In this document: one piece after another, positions 28,621-37,998 of the stretch
Layout of the letters: each line of letters opens with the position of its first letter
How positions within the stretch are numbered: the stretch's first letter is position 1
Source: Candidatus Cloacimonadota bacterium
GTDB taxonomy: Bacteria; Cloacimonadota; Cloacimonadia; Cloacimonadales; TCS61
DNA length: 51,854 nt
Assembly (NCBI GenBank): GCA_018400535.1
Contig: JAGYMQ010000089.1
Location: 1-51,854 of the forward strand
Direction of reading: 5' to 3'
Program-made: the position numbers and the translations under genes
The notes under the pieces: model-generated
Seen by the model: the letters and a program-made list of their open reading frames with translations, nothing else
Databases searched by the model: none
What the model was told of the DNA's origin: nothing

Positions 28621-29676
28621 CTAAAAACCTGTTCCTGTGGCAAACATTTTGGGATTATCGGCAAATTCCTTCGCTATTTTTCGGTCTAAATATCCATTCA
28701 TTACATGGTTATACAAAGATTGATCTTTGGATTGCATACCTTCTTTGTTTCCAGCTTGAATCACGGAAGGAATTTGATAGGTCTTTTCTTCACGGATCAG
28801 ATTTTTTACTGCTGAATTTGCTATCATGATCTCTAAGGCGGGAATTCTATCGCTTCCATCTTTCATCGGTAGAAGAGTCTGTGCGACGACCGCTTGCAGT
28901 GATTCTGCCAGCATAGACCTGATCTGTGCTTGCTGTTCCTTGGGAAACATATCGATCATTCTGTCGATCGATTTTGTAGCACTACTTGTATGCAAAGTGG
29001 CCAGCACAAGATGTCCTGTTTCTGCCGCACGCAGCGCAAGCGAAACCGTTTCCAGGTCTCGCATTTCACCTACCAGGATCACATCCGGGTCTTCACGCAA
29101 TGCCGAGCGCAAAGCGATATCGAAAGACCAGGTATCGTGACCAACTTCTCTCTGATTAACCAAAGAGTTTTTGCTGGCATGTACGTATTCGATCGGGTCT
29201 TCGATAGAAATTATGTGACAATGTTTGTGATCATTAATGTAATCGATCATTGTTGCCAACGTAGTTGATTTTCCACTTCCTGTGGGACCTGTCACCAGCA
29301 CCAGTCCTCTATCTTTCATTGCCAGGCGCGCCAGAACTTCTGGTAAATGCAGATCATCAAAACTTCTGATCACATTTGGGATTACGCGAAAGGCAACGCC
29401 CAAACCATTTAGTTGATGAAAGGCGTTCACGCGGAAACGAGTGTTATCATCCAGTTTTGTGGAAAAGTCGATTTCCAATTTTTCTTCAAATATTGCGTGT
29501 TGTGATTTATTCATTGTGCTGTAAATAAGTTGTTTAACCTCATCTTTGGAAAATTTTGGAAGATTAAGTTTTTTCATTTTTCCCAGAACTCTCACCATCG
29601 GTATCGAGCCAGCGCTGATATGAAGGTCGGAAGCTCCTGCGTCGGTTGTGAATTGCAATAGTTCTTTAACGGTCAA
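28621..29676 (-). CDS. pilT: Type IV pilus retraction ATPase
   Basis: MTVKELLQFTTDAGASDLHISAG, VTGPTGSGKSTTLATMIDYIN, REDPDVILVGEMRDLETVSLALRAAETGHLVLATLHTSSA. Confidence 0.96.
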   Translation of the reverse strand: MTVKELLQFTTDAGASDLHISAGSIPMVRVLGKMKKLNLPKFSKDEVKQLIYSTMNKSQHAIFEEKLEIDFSTKLDDNTRFRVNAFHQLNGLGVAFRVIPNVIRSFDDLHLPEVLARLAMKDRGLVLVTGPTGSGKSTTLATMIDYINDHKHCHIISIEDPIEYVHASKNSLVNQREVGHDTWSFDIALRSALREDPDVILVGEMRDLETVSLALRAAETGHLVLATLHTSSATKSIDRMIDMFPKEQQAQIRSMLAESLQAVVAQTLLPMKDGSDRIPALEIMIANSAVKNLIREEKTYQIPSVIQAGNKEGMQSKDQSLYNHVMNGYLDRKIAKEFADNPKMFATGTGF

Positions 29677-29691
29677 CTGACACCTCCGAAA

Positions 29692-30132
29692 TTAATCTAA
29701 TATTTGTTCTTGAGAAGTTTCGCTTTCTTCGTCCTCTCCTGTTCCATAACCATGATATTTTGCGTCATCAACGTCATACCAGACTTGTTTTCCTTCACCT
29801 TCAGGAAATTCTTCGGTCGAAGTAGCAATGTAGCGAGTTGGTGGATTTCCCACAACTTCGAATTCCCAATTTAATAAAGTACGGTTTCCAAGCTGAGTAT
29901 CTTTCAGCGCTTCTTCAACATTATAGTTTTCTGTCGTTCCATAGGTTTGATAGTGGACGCGATAAGTGCTCCGAATAGCAGCTATTGCCGTTTGTGCCTC
30001 GGTTGATCTGGCATTACGCACATAATTCATATAAATCGGGACTGCGATTGCAGCGAGAATGGCGATGATCACCACCACTACCAATAATTCGATCAAACTA
30101 AATCCTTTTTCGTTCTGTAAATGCTTAAACAT
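29692..30132 (-). CDS. pilA: Major type IV pilin
   Basis: MFKHLQNEKGFSLIELLVVVVIIAILAAIAVPIYMNYVRNARSTEAQTAI, canonical class III signal and alpha-1. Confidence 0.93.
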   Translation of the reverse strand: MFKHLQNEKGFSLIELLVVVVIIAILAAIAVPIYMNYVRNARSTEAQTAIAAIRSTYRVHYQTYGTTENYNVEEALKDTQLGNRTLLNWEFEVVGNPPTRYIATSTEEFPEGEGKQVWYDVDDAKYHGYGTGEDEESETSQEQILD

Positions 30133-30231
30133 TTTTCCTCCTGAATTTACATTTTATTTTTCTATTAAATGCAATTATCGTTCCATTGCATTATATTACT
30201 TAACATTTATCAAAATTGATTAATTCTTTTT

Positions 30232-33200
30232 TTATTTTAACAACAGCATTCTTTTGCTGGAAATTATTTTTTGATCAATAGTTAAATGATAGAAATATAT
30301 TCCACTGCCTACCAGTTCATTGCTCTGATCCTTTCCATCCCAAGAAATTGATCCATTTTTTCTTTCCTCCTCAGTGATTTCTAATTTTCGTATTTTTTGT
30401 CCTTTGATATTGTAAATTTCCAGATTCACGGAAGTGGGATTTTGTGTTATATTAAAATAGATAGTTGTCGAAGGATTAAAGGGATTTGGAAAGTTGCCCA
30501 ATAACTTTGTTGCTGGTATTAGTTCGTCTGGCGAAGTAAAAGCTGTCGTCCGTTCTACCAAATTTGAGAAAGCTGGAATTGATTCAATATTATTAGTATG
30601 AACCGATCTGATGGCGTATTGATAGACATCATTTGGTAGATTGTCCCAGGTTAGATCAGTGAAAGTGGTATCCGTAACTATTTCACCGATCAGTTCCCAT
30701 TCATCAGGATTATTATGAGAAGTTTCTGGAAAACGATAGATGTTATAGCCTTCAAAAGAACGTAATCTTTCATTTCTGGCTAACAATGTTTTTTGAACTC
30801 GAGCAGTATTTCCCAGATTTACACCATAGGCTCGTAGAAACATATTCTTTTGGAATATTCCGCCCATATCACCAATATCCTGCCATGTTTCATTCTCATC
30901 GGTCCAATCGGTTATGCTGAAATGTGTGCCAAATTGAAATTCCCAAGGTGCATTTTCGCCGTCATCAAGCGCTAGAGAAGTGTATTCATTGGGAGTGGAA
31001 ATTCCCAGACAAAATCCTTCATAAGCTTCGATCTGTTCAGGCAGTTCAAAAACATTCCACTCATCATCAATGTTATCAACGTATCCAGAATCAAAAATCA
31101 GATCCTGTTGATTGGGCTTTCCTTCATTATCCAAGCCGAAAATATAAAGCTTTACATTATCATGAGTTTGATAATCGGAAGTGAGATACCACTGAATTTC
31201 CTGAATTATCGAAATATTTGGATGAACAGCGCCGAAAACACCATTTGGATAATTTTCACTGAATCCAATTTGAAAATCAACTTCTCCGTCATCATAGCGA
31301 AATTCACCACCGCCTTGACCGGGAGAGCTCCAGGTTAGGTCAACCAATGTGCCAGGATCATTTTGTTCAGCAAAAACATTGCCAGGCGGATAAGCCAATT
31401 CTGAAAGCACAATTGTTCCCAGATCAAGGCTGGTAGAACCAACTTGAATCATTTCTTCATAAGTTTGATAATCTTCATAGGAAATGACCAGATCATAATC
31501 GATATTTGTATAGACATCATCGATCTGGAAATCACCATTTTGATCTGTAAAAACTTCATAATTAGCAAAGCCATCCAAAGTGACGACAGCATTTTCCAGA
31601 CCAATACTTGGCGCATCACTTCCAACCACGTTTCCACTCACAGAAACCTGTCCCAGAGGAATGAGCTCAAAATCCAATTGGATAGTTTGATCTTCCAAAA
31701 CTTCGGCTGTTTGCACATCTGGCGAATAGCCGTATTTGGAAGCTGTAAAAGTGTAATTTCCCACTGTTATATTGCCAAAAAAGTAATAGCCGTCTGCGTC
31801 AGAAAAGGTGATCATTTGATTTTCATCGATCTCGATCTCTGCACCTTCGATCGGTGTTCCGTCATCAGCTGTCACATAACCTTCCACGTTTCCCATCGCA
31901 CCCTGGAAAAAGGTGATCGTGACATTTGCAAATTTTTCAAAGCTATAACCTGTTGGTGGATCGTAAGGATCCAAAACCATATCATCATCTCGTTCATATC
32001 TTGTTCTATCAATATATTGCGTAGTTTCTGTGTGTAAGAAATAACAGCTTGAGCCATAGGTTTGATCATCCATCGGACGAAATGCCATGATGACCAGATT
32101 GTCGCCTTCATAATAATATTGGTTATCGAATTCAATCGTGACAGAATTCTGACTGGAAAGATAATTGATGGTTCCATCGAAAACTTGCGTGAGAGAAGAA
32201 GCTGGAATCCAACCTGAGGTTAAATTCGTTTGTGTGGTTTCACCGATCCAAATTTTTGTAGGTTTGTTATAAAGATCGTTATTAAAATTAGTGTAATAAG
32301 TTAACTGAGTGATAAAACTTTCGCTGATACCGAGTTCATCTTCAAAGATTATCGTTTCAGAAAGACTGTTTTTATATTGGAAGCAAACTGGCGTTCGATC
32401 ATTATTTTCAGTTCCGTTGCCCACATTAATTTCGATGACGCCTGGTGGAAAAATTTGCACATCGATCTCATTGGTGGCATCATTTGCCGTGTTCTCATCT
32501 CCTTGCAATTCAACTGCGCCGTGTAATGAAGTAGTTCCCTGCGGTTCATCACCGGGAATATTCCAGGATAAGGTGTGTGTGACAATTTCATCTGGAGCGA
32601 TTGCAGCATTGATGTCGATCGAATTAAGAAGCTCATTATTACGCATCAATTTGACTGTGTAGGAATTTTGGACATTATAGCCAACGTTCTTTACAGTGAC
32701 GTCATAATTCACAGTATTTCCAGCATTTGCTACCATTGGTCCTTCAATTTCCATTCCCGCAAGGTCATTGTCATAGGTGATCAGCGTTCCTTCCAAAATA
32801 ATGTCATCGATATACCAATAATTTATATTGTAGGAATCTCCATCAAAGACCCAAGCGATCTGGAAATTTGCAGAACCGACATCGGGAGTTGTTACCGTAA
32901 TGTTTTCGGTTGTGGCTGGAAGATCAGATGAAGGAAATGTGGTAACGGTGTTCCAGCTTAGGCCATCGCTGGAAGTTTCCAGGCGCAAAGTATAATTTCC
33001 ATCAAAGTCATTGATACTGTGTTTGAATTCGAGCTCCAATTCAGTAGCTCCCACAGTATTGACGGGATCACATGCCAATCTCTGCACAGCTACCGTCGAA
33101 GGTGACCAATTGAATTCTGCTTCTGGTTGGGTTCCGCCAGCATTATTACTGCTGCTCTGTTGCCAATTTATCTGTCCTGAGGAAGAAGTGGTTTGCCAAC

Positions 33201-33300
33201 CAGGTGGGGGAAAGGTTCCGGTGAAGTCAGTTTCAACGATAATTTCCCCATAAAGAGAAGTGAACACTATCAGTATAAGCAAGATTAAATTTTTTTTCAT
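30232..33300 (-). CDS. Large secreted protein with carboxypeptidase-regulatory-like repeats and T9SS-type/FlgD-Ig-like C-terminal sorting domain
   Basis: Signal peptide MKKNLILLILIVFTSLYG. VEGYVTADDGTPIEGAEIEI and VSGNVVGSDAPSIGLENAVVTLDG. C-terminus LLGNFPNPFNPSTTIYFN...GSGIYFYHLTIDQKIISSKRMLLLK. Confidence 0.88.
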   Translation of the reverse strand: MKKNLILLILIVFTSLYGEIIVETDFTGTFPPPGWQTTSSSGQINWQQSSSNNAGGTQPEAEFNWSPSTVAVQRLACDPVNTVGATELELEFKHSINDFDGNYTLRLETSSDGLSWNTVTTFPSSDLPATTENITVTTPDVGSANFQIAWVFDGDSYNINYWYIDDIILEGTLITYDNDLAGMEIEGPMVANAGNTVNYDVTVKNVGYNVQNSYTVKLMRNNELLNSIDINAAIAPDEIVTHTLSWNIPGDEPQGTTSLHGAVELQGDENTANDATNEIDVQIFPPGVIEINVGNGTENNDRTPVCFQYKNSLSETIIFEDELGISESFITQLTYYTNFNNDLYNKPTKIWIGETTQTNLTSGWIPASSLTQVFDGTINYLSSQNSVTIEFDNQYYYEGDNLVIMAFRPMDDQTYGSSCYFLHTETTQYIDRTRYERDDDMVLDPYDPPTGYSFEKFANVTITFFQGAMGNVEGYVTADDGTPIEGAEIEIDENQMITFSDADGYYFFGNITVGNYTFTASKYGYSPDVQTAEVLEDQTIQLDFELIPLGQVSVSGNVVGSDAPSIGLENAVVTLDGFANYEVFTDQNGDFQIDDVYTNIDYDLVISYEDYQTYEEMIQVGSTSLDLGTIVLSELAYPPGNVFAEQNDPGTLVDLTWSSPGQGGGEFRYDDGEVDFQIGFSENYPNGVFGAVHPNISIIQEIQWYLTSDYQTHDNVKLYIFGLDNEGKPNQQDLIFDSGYVDNIDDEWNVFELPEQIEAYEGFCLGISTPNEYTSLALDDGENAPWEFQFGTHFSITDWTDENETWQDIGDMGGIFQKNMFLRAYGVNLGNTARVQKTLLARNERLRSFEGYNIYRFPETSHNNPDEWELIGEIVTDTTFTDLTWDNLPNDVYQYAIRSVHTNNIESIPAFSNLVERTTAFTSPDELIPATKLLGNFPNPFNPSTTIYFNITQNPTSVNLEIYNIKGQKIRKLEITEEERKNGSISWDGKDQSNELVGSGIYFYHLTIDQKIISSKRMLLLK

Positions 33301-33539
33301 AATTGTACTCCAGATTGATATATTTTTTTTACATTGATTGCCAATCTTTTCAAGGAAAAATTTGTCAAGATATAATCAAAGAATAAAAAAACATTTAGAT
33401 TGAACGAGTTTGCAGTTTTTGAACCAATTATGTTTTATTTTTGATCCTTAATGTACTTTATACTTCTATTGATTTGCTGATTATTGGAACCAGTATTGCA
33501 TTATAATATGTATAATGAATTATTTCTGGAGGTAAAATA

Positions 33540-36500
33540 ATGATGAAAAAAGCATTAACAGTTTTTTTACTCTTTTCTTTGATTATAATCAATTTATTCG
33601 CTAACAGGCAAAAAGAAATGGAAATTAGAGTTTATTTTGAAGATCAAAATGATCTGGAAAATTTGGCTGCATTGAATTTGAATGGAGATATATATCCTAA
33701 CGGAGAAGCAGTCTTATATGTCAATTCAAAACAATTTTCTCAGATACAAGCTTTGGGCCTTGATTATAATATTCTGCGGGAAGATACCAGCTATGATGGG
33801 TTTTGGGAAAATCGTGATCTCACCAGAGATTTCTATCACACTGCAGATGAGATAATTGCTCTGGCTGATAGTCTGGCAAATGCTTTTCCAGCTATTTGCG
33901 AAAAACACGTTTTTGGCTATTCCGTGCAAAATCGGGAACTGGGCGCGCTAAAAATCACCGATAATGTTACGATGGATGAAAATGAACCAGAAGTTATGTT
34001 CGATGGCGGGATCCATGGAGATGAAGTTGGAGCTGCTGAAAATTGCATCCGCTTTGCCCGCGATCTTTGTCTGGATTATGGAACTGATCCAATCATCACA
34101 AATTTGATAGATAACCGCGAAATATGGATCTATTATATGGTAAATCCTGATGGACGAGTTGCTGACAATCGAGAAAATGCCAATGGTGTCGATTTGAATC
34201 GAGATGCTGGTTATATGTGGGATGCCTGGGGCGGAAGCCCTGGTGCTTTTTCTCAGCCAGAATCAAAAGCTCTCCGCAATGCGACTTATAGCAGACAATT
34301 CGTGGTGCATACCACCTATCACAGCGGAACAGAATTTATCTCCTGTCCCTGGAGTTATCGTGCAGATCAATGCCCTGATTATGGTCACATTATGGACCTG
34401 GCTGGAATTTATTCAAATACTTCTACTTATGCTAACATGTCTTACGGACAGGGTTGCACAGGAATGTACCCGATCAATGGTAGCACGAAAGATACAAATT
34501 ATGGCGCAGCTGGTGCGATCAGTTGGTCGATGGAAATTTCTTATTCAAAGCATCCACCTGCTTCCCAAATTCAGCTCTATTACAATCGCAATAAACCGGC
34601 AATGATCGCTATGATCGAATATGCTGGTTACGGATTGGAAGGCGTTGTGACTGATGCTACAAATGGCGAACCTATCGCAGCAGCAGTTTTTATCAATGAC
34701 TATTTCCCATGCTATACCGATCCTGCTGTAGGCGATTATCACAAATATGTTTTACCAGGAATTTATGACCTCACCATTGTGGCAAATGGCTATGAAACGC
34801 AAACTATCACAGATGTGCAGGTAACAGCAAATAATTCGACTGCGACCGATTTCCAGCTCCAACCTGAAGATGGACAATACATTTATCGCATAGTAAGCTC
34901 ACAGATTCCTGATAATAATACTGCTGACGAGGGTGATACACCTGGAATTATCGGTGCACCAGATAACAGAAATTATTCAATAGGAAAAAATGGCTGGGTG
35001 ATCGTTGATATGCAATATCCAATCTCAGATGGTCCTGGAAATGATATCAAAATTCACGAAGGCGATACTTCTCCTGAAAGTTTTGATTGTTATGCCAGCG
35101 ATAGCGTAGATGGTCCCTGGGAATTTTTGGGAACTGGAACTGGAACGACAGAATTTGATCTGGCAATGGGAAGCATTATCGAAGCGCAATATATCAAGAT
35201 CGTTGACGATGGAGATGGAGCGCAAACAGCTGCTAATGCGGGATTTGATCTGGATGCGATCGAAGCGCTGGAAAGCTCTCCGGGAGTTTATCTTGGTCTG
35301 ATGAATTATGAAATTGATGATTCTGCTGGGAATAATAATGGTCGCATCGATCCTGGTGAAACCGTCGATCTCAGCACAGAACTTCGAAATAATGGTGATC
35401 AACTAGCCGAGAATACGACAGGAACAATTTTAACAACTTCTCCTTATATCACGCTGGATGTGAATACTGCAAATTTTGGAAATATCTCACCGAATCAAAC
35501 TGAAGTGGCAGTTTTCACACTCACAGCTGATGCTTCCACGCCTTTGGGAACTACAGCAGAGTTCACTCTCGAAGTGAGTGCAAATGGTGGAAATTACACA
35601 AACAGTTTTGAAATGGAATTCATCGTCGGGCAAATTCCAGTTGTCATAATAGATCTGGATGAAAATCTGAATTCTGCTTCCGCAATGCAGAACGCATTAA
35701 ATGATCTGGGAATTACCAGTGAATATCTCACAGCTTTTCCTGCTGATCTGAATCTTTACACAACCGTTTTTCTTGCTTTGGGTATCTACAGCGATAACCA
35801 TGTTCTCTCTTCCGGCGAAGGAACGCAACTGGCAGATTATCTGGATAACGGTGGCTATCTTTACATGGAAGGTGGTGATACCTGGTATTTTGATACACAA
35901 ACTGCTGTTCATCCCATGTTCAATATTAATGCAACGGGTGATGGAACTTCTGATCTCGGTCCTATCAACGGAGAAACAGGAACTTTTGCTGAAAGTATGC
36001 ACTATTCCTATTCCGGTGATAATAACTGGATGGATCATATCGAACCGACTGGTTCAGCTTTTGATTTCTTCCGCAATCAATTACCTGATTACGGTTGTGC
36101 TGTCGCCTATGATGAAGGAAGTTACAGAACGATCGGTACTTCTTTTGAATTCGGTGGTTTGGATGATGGTGCATTTACAAAAGAAGATCTTATGGCAGAA
36201 TATGTCGATTTCTTCGATCTGGGTGGCACGGGACCCAATTTTGGTTATATCGAAGGAACAGTAACTCTAGATGGTGGAACTGGTAATGTGGAAGATGTGG
36301 AAATCGAAGTGGGAAATCTAACGGTTAATCCCGATGCTTCCGGCAATTATTCACTGGAGCTTTTACCTGGAACTTACGACGTGACTGCCACATTAACCGG
36401 ATATGAGCCTTTTACTGCAGAAGATGTGGTAGTGGAAGAAAACCAGATAACAGATCTGAACATTATTTTGGAATACATACCGGCAACTTTCGATCCACCT

Positions 36501-37949
36501 TCCAACCTGCAAGCAACCGTGGTAGACTACAACGACGTAGAACTTACCTGGGAACAACCTTCGGGACAAGGTGGAGAATTCCTGCATCATACGGGTTATG
36601 ATAATAACGGGATCGGAACAGGTGGAGCAGTGGATTTCATCTGTGCTGCTCGTTTCGATGCAGTAGAGCTAGATGATTTCTACGATGTCACAGCGATCAC
36701 TGAAGTGAAAGTACACATCCATTCAGGTGATTTCAGTGCCGTATCGATCAAGGTATATGAAGGTGGTTCCTTTGGAGATCCGGGAACGGAAGTTTATTCC
36801 GAAGATATCACCGGCAGTGTTACTCCAGCCGATTGGACAGTACACACACTCAACTCCCCCGTACCACTTGTATCTGGTAATGAATACTGGATCGGTTACG
36901 AGATCAGTGCTACAGGAGATCATCCTGCCAGCGTCGATGCCGGACCGATGGTACCCGATAAAGGTGCATGGATGTACTTCAACGGAGCCTGGGACTTGCT
37001 TACCAATCTCGGTGCAACCCTGGACTTCAACTGGTGTATCACAGGTGTAGCCGCACCCCTTAACGACTTGAGTGCCGGCAGAGCTATCCGACCTGTACGC
37101 AAAGCACAACCGGAACTTCCTATGATGCGTACATCGGCTAAACTGGAAGCAGCTTTCGATCGTCCTTCTCGCAGAGCGAACACTATCGAGAACCGTGAGA
37201 CCAGAGCTCTTTCCGGTTACAAAGTCTATCGTGATGGAGCTATGATCGAAGAGATCATGGATCCTAACACACTTACTTACACCGATGAATCACTGGATTC
37301 GGGAACTTATGATTACTATGTGATCGCAGTATATACGGCACCGAACGGAGAATCCGATCCATCTAATACAGCCGAAGCAGAAGTAACACTTCCACCTCCA
37401 ACAAATGCAGCAGCAAGTTCTGCCGGAACGAATATCATGATCCAGTGGGATGCTCCAAACCGCAGTCTGGAAAGCTACACGATCTATCGCGATGATCTGA
37501 CAGATCCAGTTGCAACAGGTGTAACGAATAATTTCTATGTCCATGAGAATGTGCCGACCGGAAATTACATCTATTACGTTACAGCAGTTTACAGTGGTGG
37601 ATATGAATCGGATTATTCCAACGCTGCTATTATCGAAGGACACGTAGATGCCAACGGTATTCTTGTACCGACTGTTACAGAACTCAGTGGTAACTATCCG
37701 AATCCTTTCAACCCGGAAACGCAGATCAAATTCAGCCTGAAAGAAGCAGCAAACGTTACTCTGAACATCTACAACCTGAAGGGACAGAAAATGCGCACTT
37801 TGGTCGATGGAGAGCTCAGTGCGGCATATCACACGATCACATGGGATGGTAGAGACGATAACAACAACAACGTTTCAAGCGGTGTTTATTTCTACAAAAT
37901 GCGGACCGAGGAATACAATTCCACCAAAAAAATGATCCTGATGAAATGA
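33540..37949 (+). CDS. Secreted M14 zinc carboxypeptidase with FN3-like domains and T9SS-type C-terminal sorting domain
   Basis: Signal peptide. FDGGIHGDEVGAAENCIRFARDL (HxxE zinc ligands), WIYYMVNPDGRVADNRENANGVDLNRD, HTTYHSG. C-terminus LSGNYPNPFNPETQIKFSL...SSGVYFYKMRTEEYNSTKKMILMK. Confidence 0.93.
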   Translation: MMKKALTVFLLFSLIIINLFANRQKEMEIRVYFEDQNDLENLAALNLNGDIYPNGEAVLYVNSKQFSQIQALGLDYNILREDTSYDGFWENRDLTRDFYHTADEIIALADSLANAFPAICEKHVFGYSVQNRELGALKITDNVTMDENEPEVMFDGGIHGDEVGAAENCIRFARDLCLDYGTDPIITNLIDNREIWIYYMVNPDGRVADNRENANGVDLNRDAGYMWDAWGGSPGAFSQPESKALRNATYSRQFVVHTTYHSGTEFISCPWSYRADQCPDYGHIMDLAGIYSNTSTYANMSYGQGCTGMYPINGSTKDTNYGAAGAISWSMEISYSKHPPASQIQLYYNRNKPAMIAMIEYAGYGLEGVVTDATNGEPIAAAVFINDYFPCYTDPAVGDYHKYVLPGIYDLTIVANGYETQTITDVQVTANNSTATDFQLQPEDGQYIYRIVSSQIPDNNTADEGDTPGIIGAPDNRNYSIGKNGWVIVDMQYPISDGPGNDIKIHEGDTSPESFDCYASDSVDGPWEFLGTGTGTTEFDLAMGSIIEAQYIKIVDDGDGAQTAANAGFDLDAIEALESSPGVYLGLMNYEIDDSAGNNNGRIDPGETVDLSTELRNNGDQLAENTTGTILTTSPYITLDVNTANFGNISPNQTEVAVFTLTADASTPLGTTAEFTLEVSANGGNYTNSFEMEFIVGQIPVVIIDLDENLNSASAMQNALNDLGITSEYLTAFPADLNLYTTVFLALGIYSDNHVLSSGEGTQLADYLDNGGYLYMEGGDTWYFDTQTAVHPMFNINATGDGTSDLGPINGETGTFAESMHYSYSGDNNWMDHIEPTGSAFDFFRNQLPDYGCAVAYDEGSYRTIGTSFEFGGLDDGAFTKEDLMAEYVDFFDLGGTGPNFGYIEGTVTLDGGTGNVEDVEIEVGNLTVNPDASGNYSLELLPGTYDVTATLTGYEPFTAEDVVVEENQITDLNIILEYIPATFDPPSNLQATVVDYNDVELTWEQPSGQGGEFLHHTGYDNNGIGTGGAVDFICAARFDAVELDDFYDVTAITEVKVHIHSGDFSAVSIKVYEGGSFGDPGTEVYSEDITGSVTPADWTVHTLNSPVPLVSGNEYWIGYEISATGDHPASVDAGPMVPDKGAWMYFNGAWDLLTNLGATLDFNWCITGVAAPLNDLSAGRAIRPVRKAQPELPMMRTSAKLEAAFDRPSRRANTIENRETRALSGYKVYRDGAMIEEIMDPNTLTYTDESLDSGTYDYYVIAVYTAPNGESDPSNTAEAEVTLPPPTNAAASSAGTNIMIQWDAPNRSLESYTIYRDDLTDPVATGVTNNFYVHENVPTGNYIYYVTAVYSGGYESDYSNAAIIEGHVDANGILVPTVTELSGNYPNPFNPETQIKFSLKEAANVTLNIYNLKGQKMRTLVDGELSAAYHTITWDGRDDNNNNVSSGVYFYKMRTEEYNSTKKMILMK

Positions 37950-37998
37950 TACGGTGAAAATGATATTTTATGTTATGAGAAAAAGAATTAGAGGAAAA

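Noticed and set aside
31444-32037. 197-aa plus-strand ORF inside the 1022-aa secreted protein
   Set aside because: Antisense shadow ORF; Ile/Cys-rich translation with no domain and a coherent gene on the other strand.
37290-37832. 180-aa minus-strand ORF inside the M14 gene
   Set aside because: Cys-rich shadow ORF opposite conserved FN3/sorting domains; no RBS or neighbour support.
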